Assembly (NCBI GenBank): GCA_937890825.1
Contig: CALADS010000050.1
Coordinates: 1 to 37,987, forward strand
DNA length: 37,987 bases
Source of the DNA: an uncultured Bacteroides sp.
GTDB lineage: Bacteria > Bacteroidota > Bacteroidia > Bacteroidales > Bacteroidaceae
Direction of reading: 5' to 3'
A program made the translations under genes and the position numbers. Within the stretch, counting starts at the first letter, position 1. Each line of letters begins with the position of its first letter. The notes beneath the pieces are model-generated. The model did no database searches and was not told the origin of the DNA. It saw only the letters and a program-made list of their open reading frames with translations. Below are positions 7,613 to 16,581 of the stretch, piece after piece.

Positions 7613-9079
7613 ATGAATAAAGCGCAATTAATAGATATATTAGATAATTCTCCCAGCATTAAACTGCTGAAAATGAAACCGAAGAATCTAAAATTCTTCC
7701 TTACCTTCCTCATGGACACTTTCGAAGAGCGGAGTGTGGTGACGTGGGAGACTATCCACCTCAAACTGGTGAATCGCCTGGATGAACTGGAAGAGGATGC
7801 TTTGGATGAGGAAGAAGAAATGCCCACATCACTGGAAACCAATGAAGAAAAAGCGAAACGCTGGATACAGCAATGGGCCAACAAAGGTTATCTTACCAAT
7901 TATCAAGACGAGGTAGGAGACATCAAGTACGAAATCTCATCTTACACCAGCAAGGTGCTGGACTGGATAGAGAATAGCTTGAAAAAAGAAGATTATATAG
8001 GTACCGAATCAAAATTCAAGTCGCTGTTCGGCCAACTTAAAGAACTCGTGGAATTCACCAACGAGGACCGAAGCAAACGTCTGGACTTACTCAAAAGTAA
8101 AAAACTGGAAATAGAACAGCAGATTCAGCGACTGGAAATGGGAGACGACATCAAGGTGTTCGAAGAATATGAAATCGTACCTCGATATAATAACCTCAAC
8201 AAAGTGGCCAAAGAATTATTGTCCGACTTTAAAGAGGTGGACAACAATTTTAAAGACATCATCAAGCAGATTTATCAGCAGCAGACTGAGAACTCAAAGA
8301 AAAAAGAGATTCTGCACTATTTCTTTGATGCCTATAGCGAATTGAAAAATTCATCGCAGGGAAAAAGTTTCTATGCCTTTTGGGAATTCTTGCTCTCGGC
8401 TTCCTTGCAAAAAGAATGGGAGTTTCTGACACAGAATTTATTTGAATCGCTGAACAACAAGCAGATTGATGTACACGACTGGTTTTTAAGGGATGTAAAG
8501 CATCACTTGGTAGATGCAGGCCAAAGGGTGTATTACACCAATAACCGTATGGCCGAGAAACTGAGCCGCATTATCAGACAGAATGAACAGTCGAATTCGG
8601 TGATTACACAACAAATTATCAATGACATCAAGCACAAATTAATTGAAGTTAGCAAACAAAAGGAAACTCCCGACCTGGGCTTCGAAATGGATACGCTAGA
8701 AATTAGACTTCCTCTGGAACGAAGACTTACCTTGGAACCTACTACGGAAATTGTATATAAAGATAGGCCTAAAGATGCAAAGCTGGACATAGACGACCTG
8801 AACAGACTAAGCCAACTGTATAATCCGTATTATGTAGATCGAGAGGTGCTGCGCCAGAACATTGAGAAAGTATTGAAAAAGACCCCACAAACTACCCTGG
8901 GGGAAGTGATTGAAGCCTCGCAGGGCATCAGCAAAGGACTGACCGAGTTATTGGGTTACTTCAACATAATGAAGGAATATCCCACGGCTGTACACGCCGA
9001 CAAGACGCAAGACATTGTGTTCGACACCGAGAATATGAAAAAGATTATCATACCTGAAATAATTATCATCCGAAAATGA
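7613..9079 (+). CDS. jetA: Wadjet subunit JetA (kleisin, DUF3375)
   Basis: Kleisin-like subunit of a Wadjet SMC complex, 488 residues. It matches the DUF3375 family by layout: an N-terminal winged-helix region, the segment Y-I-G-T-E-S-K-F-K-S-L-F (about 124-135), long helices near 150-200, and a conserved mid-region with FYAFWEFLL. In characterised Wadjet complexes JetA bridges the two JetC heads and binds JetB dimers. It is the first gene of a four-gene operon, and its stop codon overlaps the jetB start (ATGA). The family assignment is by recognition of sequence pattern and operon order, not by search. Confidence 0.88.
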   Translation: MNKAQLIDILDNSPSIKLLKMKPKNLKFFLTFLMDTFEERSVVTWETIHLKLVNRLDELEEDALDEEEEMPTSLETNEEKAKRWIQQWANKGYLTNYQDEVGDIKYEISSYTSKVLDWIENSLKKEDYIGTESKFKSLFGQLKELVEFTNEDRSKRLDLLKSKKLEIEQQIQRLEMGDDIKVFEEYEIVPRYNNLNKVAKELLSDFKEVDNNFKDIIKQIYQQQTENSKKKEILHYFFDAYSELKNSSQGKSFYAFWEFLLSASLQKEWEFLTQNLFESLNNKQIDVHDWFLRDVKHHLVDAGQRVYYTNNRMAEKLSRIIRQNEQSNSVITQQIINDIKHKLIEVSKQKETPDLGFEMDTLEIRLPLERRLTLEPTTEIVYKDRPKDAKLDIDDLNRLSQLYNPYYVDREVLRQNIEKVLKKTPQTTLGEVIEASQGISKGLTELLGYFNIMKEYPTAVHADKTQDIVFDTENMKKIIIPEIIIIRK

Positions 9080-9663
9080 GTGCATCAAACATCAAACCTT
9101 ATTCAAAGGCTACCGTAAAACTATTGAAAGGCATCGTAGAATATACCGACCCTGCCTGGGAAGATATCCTGCGATACCAAACTGAAATCCAAGAGTATGT
9201 CAGCGTGATTGGCTTAGATTTAATCGTGAAGAAGGACGAGGGATTCGCTTTTCTGAAACAGGCCATTCTAGAGGATGATAAGACGATTCACCTGGTAACC
9301 CGACGACAATTGGGATTCGAAGTTTCCGTCATTCTGATTGTACTCAGGCAACTGCTCGACGAATTCGAAATGAACCCCACTGATTCTCAATCGGACGAGA
9401 AATATGTTACGGTCACTCAAATCAAAGAGGAAGTAGAACTCTTCTTACCGACAAAATTCAATCAGGTAAAATTCAAGCAAGATCTGGACAATTACATTGC
9501 CAAAACCGTAGAATTGGGGTTTTTAGTAGATGCCAGACAGACGGAAAGCAGCGAAACGCGCTACAAGATACACCGCATTATCAAGGAAAAAATTACATTG
9601 GACGATTTGATGGAATTTAAAAATAAGCTAAATAACTATGGAACACCAGATGAATCTATTTAA
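9076..9663 (+). CDS. jetB: Wadjet subunit JetB (KITE protein, DUF4194)
   Basis: A 195-residue tandem winged-helix protein of the MukE/KITE type (DUF4194). The pattern DEGFAFLKQ followed by TRRQLGFEVSVILIVLRQLLDE is characteristic. In Wadjet complexes JetB dimers bind the JetA kleisin and help hold DNA. It overlaps jetA by 4 bp and jetC by 26 bp, so the subunits are very likely made by coupled translation at fixed ratio. Confidence 0.87.
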   Translation: MSASNIKPYSKATVKLLKGIVEYTDPAWEDILRYQTEIQEYVSVIGLDLIVKKDEGFAFLKQAILEDDKTIHLVTRRQLGFEVSVILIVLRQLLDEFEMNPTDSQSDEKYVTVTQIKEEVELFLPTKFNQVKFKQDLDNYIAKTVELGFLVDARQTESSETRYKIHRIIKEKITLDDLMEFKNKLNNYGTPDESI

Positions 9664-12600
9664 TACGACTCCTGAAAAATCGGGCTATCGGCTTCAGTAT
9701 ATGGAAATTCTCAACTGGGGCACATTCAATGAAGTAATATACCGCATCAGTCCGCAGGGCAACAACTCTCTGCTGACTGGAGCCAATGCATCGGGCAAGA
9801 GTACGCTGGTGGATGCCTTGCTGACATTACTGGTGCCCATGAAGAGAAACCGCTTCTACAATCAATCATCAGGGGTAGAGAAAAAAGGGGCTCGCACGGA
9901 AGAATCATACGTATTGGGGTGTCATGGCACTCAGCAGGAAGAGGGGGCTACAGCTTCCACCACCATGAAATTGCGCGACAGAAGCACCCGTTCCGTCTTG
10001 CTGGCATCTTTCCGCAATGCAGAAGGAAAGAATATCACGCTGTTTCAAATCCGGTATTTCAGCGGACAGGAGCTGAAAGCTGTGTATGGCATATCCAGAA
10101 TGGCTTTGAAGATTAAAGAAGATTTTGCTGAATTTGACGTAAGGGGCGAATGGAGAAAGCGGCTGGACCGCAAATATAACCCCAAAACGGGTAAAAGAGT
10201 CATTGATTTCTACAACGGACCATCGGAATATGGGGCACAAATCTGTGAGCGCTTCCATATGCGTTCGGGCAATGCCTTGACGCTGTTTAATCAGATTGTG
10301 GGGGTAAAGGTGCTGGACGACTTGGACTTCTTTATCCGCACGCATATGCTGGACGAAAAGCCGGCTGAAGAAAAGTACAACGCACTGTACAGCAATTTCC
10401 AAAATCTGATGGGGGCCAAGAACAACATTGATAAGGCAAAAGAACAGATAAAGATGCTGGAGCCCATCGATGAGGTAGCCCGGAAACTGCAACACATCGA
10501 ACAGGAAGTTAAAGAGCTGGAACATAGCAAAGAAACGGCTGCCTATTGGTTTGCCGCACGCACCGTAATGCTGGCCGAAGAGCAAAAGAGCAGTAACCAG
10601 GCAGAGCAGCGCAAGAAAGAGGATAAACTGGGTAGTCTGAATACGCAGACAGAGGAGGCGCAGCAGCAAATCGTCAAACTGAAAGTAGCCATTGAAAACG
10701 ATGAGGTCAGCAAGCAGATTGCCGACTTGACCCAACGTATAGAAAGTCTGAGCATAGAACGCGAAAAAAGAAGTGAAAAGGCACAGGCATACAACGCACT
10801 GGCCAAAACACTGAATCTGTCACTCAATCCTTCCAAAGAAGATTTTGATAAGAACCGAGCTACAGCCGAAGCTGAGAATCAGGAAAGGCTGTTGGAACTA
10901 AGCCGACTGACCGAGGAGCATCGTAAACAGAAGAATACGGAAGAAGAAATCAGCCTGCAGATACAGGAGGATATTAACCGTATTCAGGAATTGGAAAAAA
11001 ATAAAAACAATATTTCGGGCAGGGTGTCTGAAATCAGAAATGAAATCTTGCAAGCGGTAGGAGCCACTTCGGCCGAAATACCGTTTATCGGTGAATTAAT
11101 CCGGCTGAAAGAGGGTGAATGGGAGTGGGAGGCTTCTATCGAACGCATTCTGCACAACTTTGCGCTAAGGTTGATAGTTCCCGAAAAATATTACCGGGAC
11201 GTAAACCGGTATGTCAATGAAAATAATCTGAACGGCAGAATCGTTTATCAGCGTTACCAGGATTTTGTATCCATCAGGGAAATGGAGGAACGGGAACTGG
11301 AGGAGAATCATTTGCTTGGCAAAATTGAATTCAAACCGGATAATCAATATGTGGATTGGATAGAAAATGAAATCTATCATCGGTACAATTATGCTTGTGT
11401 AGACAGTCTGGAAGAGTTCAACTATTATGACGAAAAGGCCGTTACGCGGGAGGGATTGATAAAATCGGTAGGCAACAAGCACGAGAAAGACGACCGAAAG
11501 GAAGTCAGAAGCAGGGATAATTATGTACTGGGATGGGAAAACAAGGATAAAATTGCATCTCTGCGACAGAAAGTCAGGGAAGCACAGAATGAGCAGAAAT
11601 CTACGCAAGAAAAGATTCATGCCACTGAGAAAAAACAACGGGAATGCAACTTGAGAATCAGCCACCTGGATGATTTAATGAAGCGATTTGACGAATTTGA
11701 GCGCATCGACTGGATTTCGTGCGCACAAACGATTCAGACATACGAGGAACAAAAAAAGAAGTTGGAAGCGGCCGACAACAAGGCAAAGGCTCTCCGCGAA
11801 CAGCTGGAAGAGTGGGAGAAAAAGGAAAAAACACTAAAGGATGAGACAGACAACATCAAGCTGGAAATTCATGATTTGAAAAAGGAGCAGGAGGAATTGA
11901 CCGAACTGTATCGCACCAACCTGGATTCTCTACAACAGATGGGCATTGTCAACGTGGATTATTTCGAACAACAACATCCTGAGTTACGGGAAGTTCCTCT
12001 AAAAAAATTGGGCAGTAAGCGTTCTGAATTTCAGCAGACTATCAATCAGAATCTCGGAAAAAAGAAAAATAGAAAAAATGATTTAAAACTGAAAGCCAAC
12101 GATTTAATCAATGCGTTCAAGCGCCCTGCCAAGGAACTGACCGACAAATATAAAGACTGGAACTCGGATGTAAGCAGTTTGCCCAGCCCCGAAAACATCG
12201 AACTGATAGAAGAATACCAGCTCTACTACAACCGCCTGGTTGAGGAAGACTTAATCAGTTATCAGCGTGCATTCAACGAGTATCTGCAAGAGAATATTTA
12301 TACGAATGTAAATCTCTACAAACTGTTTTTCGACCAATGGGAAACAGACATCTGCAAAGCTATCGGCCAACTGAATGAGTCGCTCAAGGACATTGTGTTC
12401 AATAAAGACCAAGGTACGTATATACAACTGACAGCTATCAGAAAGTCGGGCGCCGAAGCGAAAGATTTCCAACGACTTCTTTTGGAAGCTAACCCCAACC
12501 TGCATGAAGTTAATACTACCATCGACGGGCGACAACGTCATTTCGAAGAGCACATAGAACCTTTTATGGAAAAACTGCAAGAGGAGTCATGGCGCAGTAA

Positions 12601-13048
12601 GGTGACCGATGTGCGCACGTGGTTTACGTATAGAGCAGAAGAATTCTATCTGGAAAACGGACAACGGTGTAAAACGTACGAAAGCATGGGACAACTGTCG
12701 GGCGGAGAAAAGGCGCAGCTCACTTACACCATTTTGGGTTCGGCCATTGCCTACCAATTCGGGTTTACCAAAACCGGACTGGAAACTTCGTTCCGCTTCA
12801 TTGCTATCGACGAAGCTTTTAAAGCGCAAGATGAAGACAAGGCTCGCTACTTGCTGGATCTTTGTCGTCAGTTGCACTTGCAACTGCTGATGGTAACTCC
12901 CAGCGACAACATTCATATCGTGGAAGACTCCATCTCTTATGTACACTATGTAGAACGGAAAGGAAATGCCTCGGTACTCTATAATATGCCTATTGTAGAA
13001 TATCAGGAAGCCTATAAACAAGCTGAACAGCATGATTCATCCCACTGA
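9638..13048 (+). CDS. jetC: Wadjet SMC ATPase JetC
   Basis: SMC/MukB-like ATPase of 1136 residues that drives DNA loop extrusion. Walker A is G-A-N-A-S-G-K-S-T at 48-56. The ABC signature L-S-G-G-E is at 1020-1024. Walker B ends in I-A-I-D-E (D1058, E1059). Long coiled coils span roughly 265-470 and 640-900, with a hinge-like globular part near 475-620. All ATPase motifs are intact, so the complex should be active. Start choice: ATG at 9638, with an in-frame ATG at 9650 as an alternative that would shorten the jetB overlap. The gene overlaps jetD by 17 bp. No zinc hook is visible, which separates it from Rad50/SbcC. Confidence 0.93.
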   Translation: MEHQMNLFNTTPEKSGYRLQYMEILNWGTFNEVIYRISPQGNNSLLTGANASGKSTLVDALLTLLVPMKRNRFYNQSSGVEKKGARTEESYVLGCHGTQQEEGATASTTMKLRDRSTRSVLLASFRNAEGKNITLFQIRYFSGQELKAVYGISRMALKIKEDFAEFDVRGEWRKRLDRKYNPKTGKRVIDFYNGPSEYGAQICERFHMRSGNALTLFNQIVGVKVLDDLDFFIRTHMLDEKPAEEKYNALYSNFQNLMGAKNNIDKAKEQIKMLEPIDEVARKLQHIEQEVKELEHSKETAAYWFAARTVMLAEEQKSSNQAEQRKKEDKLGSLNTQTEEAQQQIVKLKVAIENDEVSKQIADLTQRIESLSIEREKRSEKAQAYNALAKTLNLSLNPSKEDFDKNRATAEAENQERLLELSRLTEEHRKQKNTEEEISLQIQEDINRIQELEKNKNNISGRVSEIRNEILQAVGATSAEIPFIGELIRLKEGEWEWEASIERILHNFALRLIVPEKYYRDVNRYVNENNLNGRIVYQRYQDFVSIREMEERELEENHLLGKIEFKPDNQYVDWIENEIYHRYNYACVDSLEEFNYYDEKAVTREGLIKSVGNKHEKDDRKEVRSRDNYVLGWENKDKIASLRQKVREAQNEQKSTQEKIHATEKKQRECNLRISHLDDLMKRFDEFERIDWISCAQTIQTYEEQKKKLEAADNKAKALREQLEEWEKKEKTLKDETDNIKLEIHDLKKEQEELTELYRTNLDSLQQMGIVNVDYFEQQHPELREVPLKKLGSKRSEFQQTINQNLGKKKNRKNDLKLKANDLINAFKRPAKELTDKYKDWNSDVSSLPSPENIELIEEYQLYYNRLVEEDLISYQRAFNEYLQENIYTNVNLYKLFFDQWETDICKAIGQLNESLKDIVFNKDQGTYIQLTAIRKSGAEAKDFQRLLLEANPNLHEVNTTIDGRQRHFEEHIEPFMEKLQEESWRSKVTDVRTWFTYRAEEFYLENGQRCKTYESMGQLSGGEKAQLTYTILGSAIAYQFGFTKTGLETSFRFIAIDEAFKAQDEDKARYLLDLCRQLHLQLLMVTPSDNIHIVEDSISYVHYVERKGNASVLYNMPIVEYQEAYKQAEQHDSSH

Positions 13049-14180
13049 AATTAAAAGTAAAGCAGAAAGGATTTATCTGAAATACTTGCAGCACATCGCT
13101 GCAGGTATGCCTTTCGAAAGGTTGGTAATTCCATGCGACAAAAAGCCTAGCAAGGATTTTGATACTTACCGAAAGGAATATGAATGTCTGTATGCCGCTT
13201 CAAAAGAGGTACGTGGATACGGGTATTCCGTAAAGTGGGAAACGGTAAAGCATCAGACATTGGGCAGGCAGGATTTGCCTAAAGAAGTCGCTTTCCTCAC
13301 TGAAAGCGACTTACTGAAGTTTCTTCATAAAGAAAAAGAGGTGCAGCAATTCAAAATAGATTTGAATGCCCTACTGACTTCTTTTCCCATATTGGCCGAT
13401 TGGGCTGCAAAGTACCCGCTGAAAGTGGTGAATCACGCCGGAGAATGGTCCGACATGCAGAAAGTTTTAGCATATTTCAGCCGTCATCCTCAGCCCAATC
13501 TGTATATCCGGGAACTTCCCATTGCGGTGCATACCAAATTTATCGAGCAACACAAAGGCATTCTTAGAGAGCTACTCGATATCGTGATAGCCGACTCTGT
13601 GCAGCAGAATGAAAAGCTGTTCGAAACACACTTTCATCTGAAATACGTAGAAGAATTGATACGTATCCGCTTTCTGGACGATGCACTCTCCCAATTGTAT
13701 GGAGCTGGTATAAAAGACCTCAGTCTGCCGGTAAGTGATTTTTGCACTCGCCAATGGAAAGTAAAATCGGTATTTATCGTAGAGAACAAGGTGAATTTTC
13801 TCACCTTTCCACCTGTGCCGGATGCCCTTATTATTTGGGGACAGGGTAATGGAGTGCTCAGTCTGAAAGAAGCAGCATTTCTGCAAGACACCCCACTCTA
13901 TTATTGGGGGGATTTAGATGCCCAAGGATTCGAAATCTTATCTAGACTCAGATACTATTTTCCACAAACCCAAAGTATCTTGATGGACAGCGACACCTTC
14001 AATCGTTACTTCGAAAAGGGTGAAGGAAAAGAAAGTAACGTATCGACAGCACTGCATCTGACACCTGCCGAACAAGAAATCTATGAAAGAATTAAGAAGA
14101 ACAATTGGCGTTTGGAACAAGAAAAGATACCTCATTATTACGTCTTAGATTTTCTGCAAAAGCATCTCAAAGGACTATAA
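13032..14180 (+). CDS. jetD: Wadjet nuclease JetD (DUF3322-DUF2220, Toprim-like)
   Basis: The DNA-cleaving subunit, 382 residues. The N-terminal DUF3322 part (about 1-180) is followed by the DUF2220 Toprim-like domain. Toprim residues are visible: E251 in IVENKVNF, the G-x-G pair at 270-274, and D294/D296 in YWGDLDAQGFE. In known Wadjet systems JetD cleaves small circular DNA after loop extrusion by JetABC, which removes plasmids. Catalytic positions are all present. The gene closes the operon; no terminator follows it before tRNA-Glu, 124 bp downstream. Confidence 0.9.
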   Translation: MIHPTEIKSKAERIYLKYLQHIAAGMPFERLVIPCDKKPSKDFDTYRKEYECLYAASKEVRGYGYSVKWETVKHQTLGRQDLPKEVAFLTESDLLKFLHKEKEVQQFKIDLNALLTSFPILADWAAKYPLKVVNHAGEWSDMQKVLAYFSRHPQPNLYIRELPIAVHTKFIEQHKGILRELLDIVIADSVQQNEKLFETHFHLKYVEELIRIRFLDDALSQLYGAGIKDLSLPVSDFCTRQWKVKSVFIVENKVNFLTFPPVPDALIIWGQGNGVLSLKEAAFLQDTPLYYWGDLDAQGFEILSRLRYYFPQTQSILMDSDTFNRYFEKGEGKESNVSTALHLTPAEQEIYERIKKNNWRLEQEKIPHYYVLDFLQKHLKGL

Positions 14181-14235
14181 AACGCGAAAGAATAAGCAGA
14201 AACAAACATTTTTTTTCAAAAAAATCAGAGAAAAG

Positions 14236-14266
14236 TTTGCATATTCCAAAAAAAGCCGTACCTTTG
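14236..14266 (+). promoter_or_regulatory. tRNA-Glu promoter
   Basis: TTTG (14236-14239), 19 bp, TACCTTTG (14259-14266) is a perfect Bacteroides promoter. The expected start near 14270 is about 35 nt before the tRNA. Confidence 0.85.
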
Positions 14267-14304
14267 CCACCCGAAATGAGAGAGAAATCCTCATGACTAA
14301 GGAT

Positions 14305-14376
14305 GGCCCGTTCGTCTATCGGTTAGGACGCAAGATTTTCATTCTTGAAAGGGGGGTTCGATTCCCCCACGGGCTA
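14305..14376 (+). tRNA. tRNA-Glu (anticodon TTC)
   Basis: Acceptor arms 14305-14311 and 14369-14375 pair with one G-U. The anticodon stem CAAGA/TCTTG encloses the loop TTTTCAT, giving anticodon TTC. The T arm GGGGG-TTCGATT-CCCCC is canonical. CCA is not encoded. Confidence 0.96.
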
Positions 14377-14388
14377 CACTTATTATTT

Positions 14389-14445
14389 ACTATTGAGTAC
14401 TAAAAAAGCCATTCATAATGAATGGCTTTTTTAGTACTCAATAGT
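14389..14445. terminator. Bidirectional terminator, 28-bp inverted repeat
   Basis: Arms 14389-14416 and 14418-14445 are perfectly complementary around a single central base. A-rich and T-rich tracts inside the arms give a U-run on either strand. It serves tRNA-Glu on the plus strand and the LytTR gene on the minus strand. Confidence 0.85.
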
Positions 14446-14466
14446 GTACAGTTACTTAGAAACAAA

Positions 14467-15234
14467 TTACAAACAAAAACGTTCCTGCAGTTCTTTCTTG
14501 TATTTTTTAGACACCTGCAATTCACTCACCTTATCGAAAGGAGGATAGAGCTGACAATAATTATCTTTGATAATCATCAGGTAATCTATATTAATAATAT
14601 AAGACTGATGAATCTGCACGAAGCTACAAGAATATTGAACAATCTGATCTGCTGTAGTCCCCCTACGCAAGGGAATAGATAGCTGGTTATGAAGTTGCAC
14701 TTCCCACTGCTTACGATCACTACAATATCGGAAAAAACCTATTTCGGAAGGACGTAATGCCCGCATATCATTCGTTGGAGTAAATATAATAAAAGGCTGC
14801 ACAGCCACTAAGGGAGTACCTACACCAACCGGCAACTCCTGAGTAAAAGCGTGTACTTTATAGGTCATAAAACGTGCTAATATTTCCTCCAGTTCTTTAT
14901 GACGAAAGGGTTTGAGCAGATAATCGAAAGCCGATTCGCGAATAGCGTGTATCATGTATTGATTATAAGCCGTATAGAACACTACTTTCATATCCCAGTT
15001 GAAGTCCTTCCGAAGTTCTTGAATCAGTTCCATACCGGTCATATCCGGTAACTCTACATCTAAAAACAGCAAATCCGGACGCACATGTAGAAGAAGTTTC
15101 TTCCCCAACTTGGCATTTTTGGCAGTTCCAGCCAGAAAGAATTCATCTTTCTGACAGAACTCCCTTTCCAATGCGTCGACTGCAGCCTCATCATCGTCTA
15201 TCACTACTACTTTATATCTGACTGTTTCACTCAT
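14467..15234 (-). CDS. LytTR-family response regulator (orphan)
   Basis: A two-component response regulator of 255 residues. The receiver domain (about 6-125) has the acidic pocket D-D-D at 13-15, phosphoacceptor D59 in LLFLDVELPDMTG, T88 and K108. The C-terminal LytTR DNA-binding domain (about 150-250) includes VQIHQSYIINIDYL. The ATG at 15234 is preferred over an upstream TTG (15252). No histidine kinase lies nearby, so its partner is elsewhere; LytS-type kinases are the usual partners. It lies 51 bp after the Smr-domain gene and probably shares its transcript. Confidence 0.9.
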   Translation of the reverse strand: MSETVRYKVVVIDDDEAAVDALEREFCQKDEFFLAGTAKNAKLGKKLLLHVRPDLLFLDVELPDMTGMELIQELRKDFNWDMKVVFYTAYNQYMIHAIRESAFDYLLKPFRHKELEEILARFMTYKVHAFTQELPVGVGTPLVAVQPFIIFTPTNDMRALRPSEIGFFRYCSDRKQWEVQLHNQLSIPLRRGTTADQIVQYSCSFVQIHQSYIINIDYLMIIKDNYCQLYPPFDKVSELQVSKKYKKELQERFCL

Positions 15235-15285
15235 AATCTTCCATCGTGCCAATTTGTAAAAGACTATATTTTATAGACCATCAGA

Positions 15286-16359
15286 TTAGTGAATGGTTAC
15301 CATAGTAGCCCCAAATCCATACTCCTGAAAAGAGGCATCTTGCGCTTTACAAGTGGGATAACGGTGTTTCAGTTCATCAAGTAACGCCTTGCGCAATACG
15401 CCATCACCCTTACCATGAATAAAGACAATGCGTTGCTCTCGTTTTCGTTTATATTGTTCCATCACCTCCCTAAACTTATCCAATTGATATTGAAGCATCT
15501 CCCGGTTACTCAACCCCCGTGTATCATCCAGCAATTCACCTATATGCAAATCGATTTCCAAGATACCGTTTTGCACAGTGCCGCGCTTCATCAAAGGCCT
15601 GGGGCGTTCATCGGCATCCTTCTTATGCATCAAAGCGTTCTGCAAATCATCAGCCGAAACATACACTTGTTTCACAGGAAGATCATTTTGTACTACCGGA
15701 TAAAGTAGAGCCTGAGTATCAAAGAAGTCCGTAGACTGGAATGTGTGCAATTTATAAAACTTCACAGTATCTACCCGGATTTCCACGCCAACAGCCGGAC
15801 GCAACGTAAAGCTACGGTTGTCCTTAAAGGCTATCAGCTGCACAGCCACCCGTTCACGATCGTTCAGTGCACTTTTCTCAAATTCCTCCAACAGTAGTTT
15901 GGTATTGGGCTCTATCACACCAAAAGACCGGGCTGTCCAAGCCTTTCCTTCTGCACTCAGATAGGTGTAGTACAAGCAATAATTACTATCGTTCACCAGA
16001 TAAGTTTCAAAAGGAGTAGTACTCACCGCTTTAATGTCTACTGGCACAAAGGCTAAGTATACATTCAATTGATCTCCACCCTTCATCTCCGGCTGACGAT
16101 AAACCGACGGACGGACCGGCATCTCGGGCTTCTTCACAGAAGCCGCTTGTTCTACCTGAACCGCACGACCGGCAGTAGCCTTGACCGAAGGAATAGGAAT
16201 ATTATAATCATCAGTTTCTATCACTACACATTCACGCACCGACATAGGAATATCAAATCCATCAGCATCTTCTACCAGCACAATATCTTTACCGCGGAAT
16301 CCGGTCACTGTTCCGCCTCCCACTTCGCTCAAAAAGCGAACTTTATCTCCTATTTTCAT
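15286..16359 (-). CDS. DUF2027 / Smr-domain protein (MutS2-related C-terminus)
   Basis: A 357-residue protein. Residues 1-50 form an SH3/KOW-like beta domain (M-K-I-G-D-K-V-R-F-L). The middle is the Bacteroidetes DUF2027 region. The C-terminal 90 residues are an Smr domain with E-I-D-L-H-I, the H-G-K-G-D-G-V-L-R motif and the ending Y-G-F-G-A-T-M-V. Smr domains are nucleic-acid endonucleases or ribosome-collision factors in MutS2/SmrB. This protein lacks the MutS ATPase, so it is not MutS2 itself. Role inferred as RNA or DNA binding or cleavage; the substrate is unknown. Confidence 0.85.
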   Translation of the reverse strand: MKIGDKVRFLSEVGGGTVTGFRGKDIVLVEDADGFDIPMSVRECVVIETDDYNIPIPSVKATAGRAVQVEQAASVKKPEMPVRPSVYRQPEMKGGDQLNVYLAFVPVDIKAVSTTPFETYLVNDSNYCLYYTYLSAEGKAWTARSFGVIEPNTKLLLEEFEKSALNDRERVAVQLIAFKDNRSFTLRPAVGVEIRVDTVKFYKLHTFQSTDFFDTQALLYPVVQNDLPVKQVYVSADDLQNALMHKKDADERPRPLMKRGTVQNGILEIDLHIGELLDDTRGLSNREMLQYQLDKFREVMEQYKRKREQRIVFIHGKGDGVLRKALLDELKHRYPTCKAQDASFQEYGFGATMVTIH

Positions 16360-16409
16360 ATCTTTTCGTCGCTAATTTACAATTTATCCACCTCTATTAT
16401 GTGGATGTG

Positions 16410-16417
16410 CAAATATA
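16410..16417 (-). promoter_or_regulatory. -7 box of the Smr/LytTR pair
   Basis: TATATTTG on the minus strand fits TAnnTTTG about 50 bp before the Smr-protein ATG. No good -33 element. Confidence 0.4.
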
Positions 16418-16554
16418 AACAGAAATATCGAAGAAGATAAGAAGTTGTTTAATTTTTATTCCAACTATCAGAAAGAACTACGTACAAAAGATGGGCACAG
16501 AATGATATTCACTACATCCGGAAAAACGGAATCGGAAATCCTAAATCTTTTTCT

Positions 16555-16562
16555 TACCTTTG
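16555..16562 (+). promoter_or_regulatory. -7 box of queA
   Basis: TACCTTTG fits the consensus, with predicted start near 16566 and a leader of about 16 nt. The -33 position reads TCGG, a poor match. Confidence 0.5.
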
Positions 16563-16581
16563 CCGACAAAATATTCATTGC

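Noticed and set aside
9905..10735. Long antisense open frame (276 codons) inside jetC
   Set aside because: It lies wholly within an unmistakable SMC ATPase frame, has Cys/Phe-rich composition typical of antisense shadows, and has no promoter.
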